From an uncultured Prevotellaceae bacterium (GTDB lineage: Bacteria > Bacteroidota > Bacteroidia > Bacteroidales > Bacteroidaceae), in assembly GCA_946539475.1 (NCBI GenBank), contig CAMNHM010000126.1, forward strand, positions 1 to 7,941: a DNA stretch of 7,941 nt. Direction: 5' to 3'. The position numbers were made by a program, and so were the translations under genes. Below the pieces are notes generated by a model. That model ran no database searches, had not been told where the DNA came from, and saw nothing but the letters and a program-made list of their open reading frames with translations. Shown here in pieces: positions 6,180 through 7,941 of the stretch. Every line of letters begins with the position of its first letter. Within the stretch, counting starts at the first letter, position 1.

Positions 6180-7202
6180 ATGGCAAAAATTGTAACACTT
6201 GGCGAGATTATGCTCCGCCTGTCGCCTCAGGGCAACGACCGTTTCATCCAGAGTGAATCCTTCCGCATCATACCCGGTGGCGGCGAGGCTAATGTGGCTA
6301 TCTCGGTAGCTAACTACGGACATGAGGCTTACTTCGTCTCGAAGCTGCCGAAACACGAGATCGGACAGATTGCCGTGAACGCGCTGCGCCGCTATGGGGT
6401 GAACACCGACTTCGTGGCTCGTGGCGGCAGCCGCATCGGACTCTATTATGCCGAGACGGGTGCCTCGATGCGTCCTTCGAAGGTGATCTACGACCGTGCC
6501 CATAGCGCCATCGCCGAGGCTACGCCAGAGGACTTCGACTTCGACAAGGTGATGGAGGGCGCTCAGTGGTTCCACTGGAGCGGCATCACCCCGGCTATCA
6601 GCGACAATGCTGCCGAGCTGACGCGTCTGGCCTGCGAGGCAGCCAAGCGTCACGGCGTGACAGTGAGCGTCGACCTGAATTTCCGCAAGAAGCTGTGGAC
6701 CTCTGAGAAGGCTATCTCGATCATGCGTCCGCTGATGAAGTATGTCGACGTGTGTATCGGCAACGAGGAGGACGCTGAGCTCTGCCTGGGCTTCAAGCCC
6801 GATGCTGACGTCGAGGGCGGTCAGACCGATGCTGCCGGGTATGAGGGCATTTTCCGTCAGATGATGCAGGAGTTTGGCTTCAAGTATGTCGTCTCGACGC
6901 TGCGCGAGTCGTTCAGTGCCACGTATAACGGCTGGAAAGCCCTTATTTACGACGGCAAGGAATTCTACCAGTCGAAGCGTTATGAGATCAACCCGATCAT
7001 CGACCGCGTAGGCGGAGGTGACTCGTTCTCAGGCGGACTCATTCATGGCTTGCTGACGAAGGCTACACAAGGCGAGGCCTTGGAGTTTGCAGTTGCTGCA
7101 TCAGCCTTGAAGCATACCATCAACGGCGATTTCAACCTGGTGACCGTCGACGAAGTAGAGAGCCTTGCAGGAGGTAATGCTAACGGGCGCGTACAACGTT
7201 AA
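6180..7202 (+). CDS. kdgK: 2-keto-3-deoxygluconate kinase (PfkB family)
   Basis: KdgK phosphorylates 2-keto-3-deoxygluconate (KDG) with ATP to give KDPG, in the cytoplasm, at the point where galacturonate and glucuronate degradation meet. The 340-residue product is full length for a PfkB/ribokinase-family sugar kinase. It has the substrate-side glycine motif GGGEANVAISVANYG (33-47), VDLNFRKKLW (164-173), the Mg-associated NEED (195-198) and the C-terminal signature DRVGGGDSFSGG (275-286), with D281 as catalytic base. The ATG at 6180 follows an A-rich leader and gives MAKIVTLGEIMLRLSP, the usual N-terminus of the family. Partner genes confirm the role: eda follows in the same operon with only a 45-codon gene between. 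A related PfkB sugar kinase (such as fructokinase) is the alternative, but the eda linkage favours KDG. Confidence 0.93.
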   Translation: MAKIVTLGEIMLRLSPQGNDRFIQSESFRIIPGGGEANVAISVANYGHEAYFVSKLPKHEIGQIAVNALRRYGVNTDFVARGGSRIGLYYAETGASMRPSKVIYDRAHSAIAEATPEDFDFDKVMEGAQWFHWSGITPAISDNAAELTRLACEAAKRHGVTVSVDLNFRKKLWTSEKAISIMRPLMKYVDVCIGNEEDAELCLGFKPDADVEGGQTDAAGYEGIFRQMMQEFGFKYVVSTLRESFSATYNGWKALIYDGKEFYQSKRYEINPIIDRVGGGDSFSGGLIHGLLTKATQGEALEFAVAASALKHTINGDFNLVTVDEVESLAGGNANGRVQR

Positions 7203-7211
7203 TCAAGAACG

Positions 7212-7349
7212 ATGAAACGTTTTGAGTATAAAGTCATAACACGTATCTTAGGCGTAGAGAAACGTCTGAACGAACTGGGCTATGAAGGCTGGGAACTCGT
7301 AGCCTGCGATGGTGGTTCCTATGTTTTCAAACGTGAATATACTGATTAA
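7212..7349 (+). CDS. DUF4177-like small protein
   Basis: This 45-codon gene begins 9 bases after the kdgK stop and ends 6 bases before the eda start, so it is almost certainly cotranscribed and translated. The product starts MKRFEYKVITRIL, continues with VEKRLNELGYEGWELVACDG (15-34) and ends GSYVFKREYTD. The FEYKV strand, the LNELGxEGWELV helix-turn-strand and the closing YVFKR strand are the pattern of DUF4177, a family of about 50-60 residues with unknown function. It has no signal peptide or membrane segment and is probably a soluble beta-alpha-beta-beta miniprotein. It is a little shorter than usual because the strand 1-helix linker is short. A role in the pathway is not established; the position suggests one. 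Confidence 0.85.
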   Translation: MKRFEYKVITRILGVEKRLNELGYEGWELVACDGGSYVFKREYTD

Positions 7350-7355
7350 ACGACA

Positions 7356-7941
7356 ATGGCAAAATTTGATAAGATAGCCGTACTGAAGAAAATCGGCGAC
7401 ACGGGTATGGTGCCCGTGTTCTACAACAAGGATCTGGAGACCTGTAAGAATGTGGTGAAGGCCTGCTACGAAGGTGGCGTCCGCGCATTCGAGTTTACTA
7501 ACCGCGGCGACTTTGCCCAGGAGGTGTTTGGCGAACTGGTGAAGTGGGCCGATACGGAATGTCCTGAGCTCGCATTAGGTATCGGTAGTGTCGTCGACGC
7601 GCCTACCGCTGCCCTTTATATCCAGCTGGGAGCATGTTTCGTCGTAGGTCCGCTGTTCAATCCCGACATCGCCCCCGTCTGCAACCGTCGCCTCGTGCCG
7701 TATTGCCCCGGCTGCATGACAGTCTCGGAGATTGGCAAGGCTCAGGAGCTGGGATGCGACCTGACGAAGGTGTTCCCAGGCGACGTCGTAGGTCCTAACA
7801 TGGTGAAAGGCCTGAAGGCTCCGATGCCTTGGTCGAAGATCATGGTCACGGGAGGAGTGTCGCCCGACGAGGAGAATCTCACCCGCTGGTTCAAGGCTGG
7901 CGTGTTCTGCGTCGGCATGGGCTCGAAACTGTTCCCCTCAG
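7356..7941 (+). CDS. eda: KDPG/KHG aldolase Eda, partial at window end
   Basis: Eda cleaves 2-keto-3-deoxy-6-phosphogluconate to pyruvate and glyceraldehyde-3-phosphate through a lysine Schiff base; many members also act on 4-hydroxy-2-oxoglutarate. The window holds the first 195 codons, without a stop, of a protein expected at about 210-225 residues. [11 protein letters not shown] (41-51) contains E46, the equivalent of catalytic E45 in E. coli. [13 protein letters not shown] (114-126) carries the phosphate-side PGC block, TKVFPGD (137-143) contains K138 as the Schiff-base lysine, and [13 protein letters not shown] (163-175) is the conserved C-terminal loop. The ATG lies 6 bases after the DUF4177 stop. 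It performs the step after KdgK and is the third gene of the operon. Confidence 0.93.
   Translation, partial: MAKFDKIAVLKKIGDTGMVPVFYNKDLETCKNVVKACYEGGVRAFEFTNRGDFAQEVFGELVKWADTECPELALGIGSVVDAPTAALYIQLGACFVVGPLFNPDIAPVCNRRLVPYCPGCMTVSEIGKAQELGCDLTKVFPGDVVGPNMVKGLKAPMPWSKIMVTGGVSPDEENLTRWFKAGVFCVGMGSKLFPS

Overview
The window looks like chromosomal DNA from a Bacteroidales species, probably of the Prevotella group. The clearest clue is the promoters: four intergenic starts carry the Bacteroidota -7 motif TAnnTTTG, and three of them have an exact TTTG box 19-20 bases upstream. Only one gene start has a recognisable Shine-Dalgarno sequence; the other leaders are A-rich. Protein motifs (LpxK with DDAFQH, the DUF4177 miniprotein, a KdgK/Eda pair beside a GH28 enzyme) fit the same lineage. 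Coding DNA is moderately GC-rich and the intergenic DNA is strongly AT-rich.

Left part (1-421): an intergenic stretch with a 7-bp tandem repeat and several small inverted repeats, then a minus-strand tRNA-Phe(GAA) with its own promoter and a rho-independent terminator. Middle (422-4585): a minus-strand operon in the order sppA, lpxK, thiL. It encodes a membrane-bound protease IV, the lipid A 4'-kinase and thiamine-monophosphate kinase, and is transcribed from a promoter in the divergent gap at 4586-4740. Right part (4680-7941): a plus-strand uronate block. It starts with an exported GH28 polygalacturonase-like enzyme with its own promoter. A second promoter then drives kdgK (2-keto-3-deoxygluconate kinase), a 45-residue DUF4177 protein and eda (KDPG aldolase), which runs off the window end.

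Functionally, the right block reads as the lower end of pectin breakdown. The GH28 enzyme would release galacturonate or related units in the periplasm, and KdgK and Eda would convert the derived 2-keto-3-deoxygluconate to pyruvate and glyceraldehyde-3-phosphate. The isomerase, dehydrogenase, lyase and transport genes needed between these steps are not in the window. The left operon is housekeeping.

I see no CRISPR array, insertion sequence, phage gene, defence system or clearly new multi-gene system. The least ordinary items are the DUF4177 gene inside the kdgK-eda operon, the altered GH28 active-site motifs, an insertion in ThiL, paired hairpins between sppA and lpxK, and the repeat-bearing left intergenic region.
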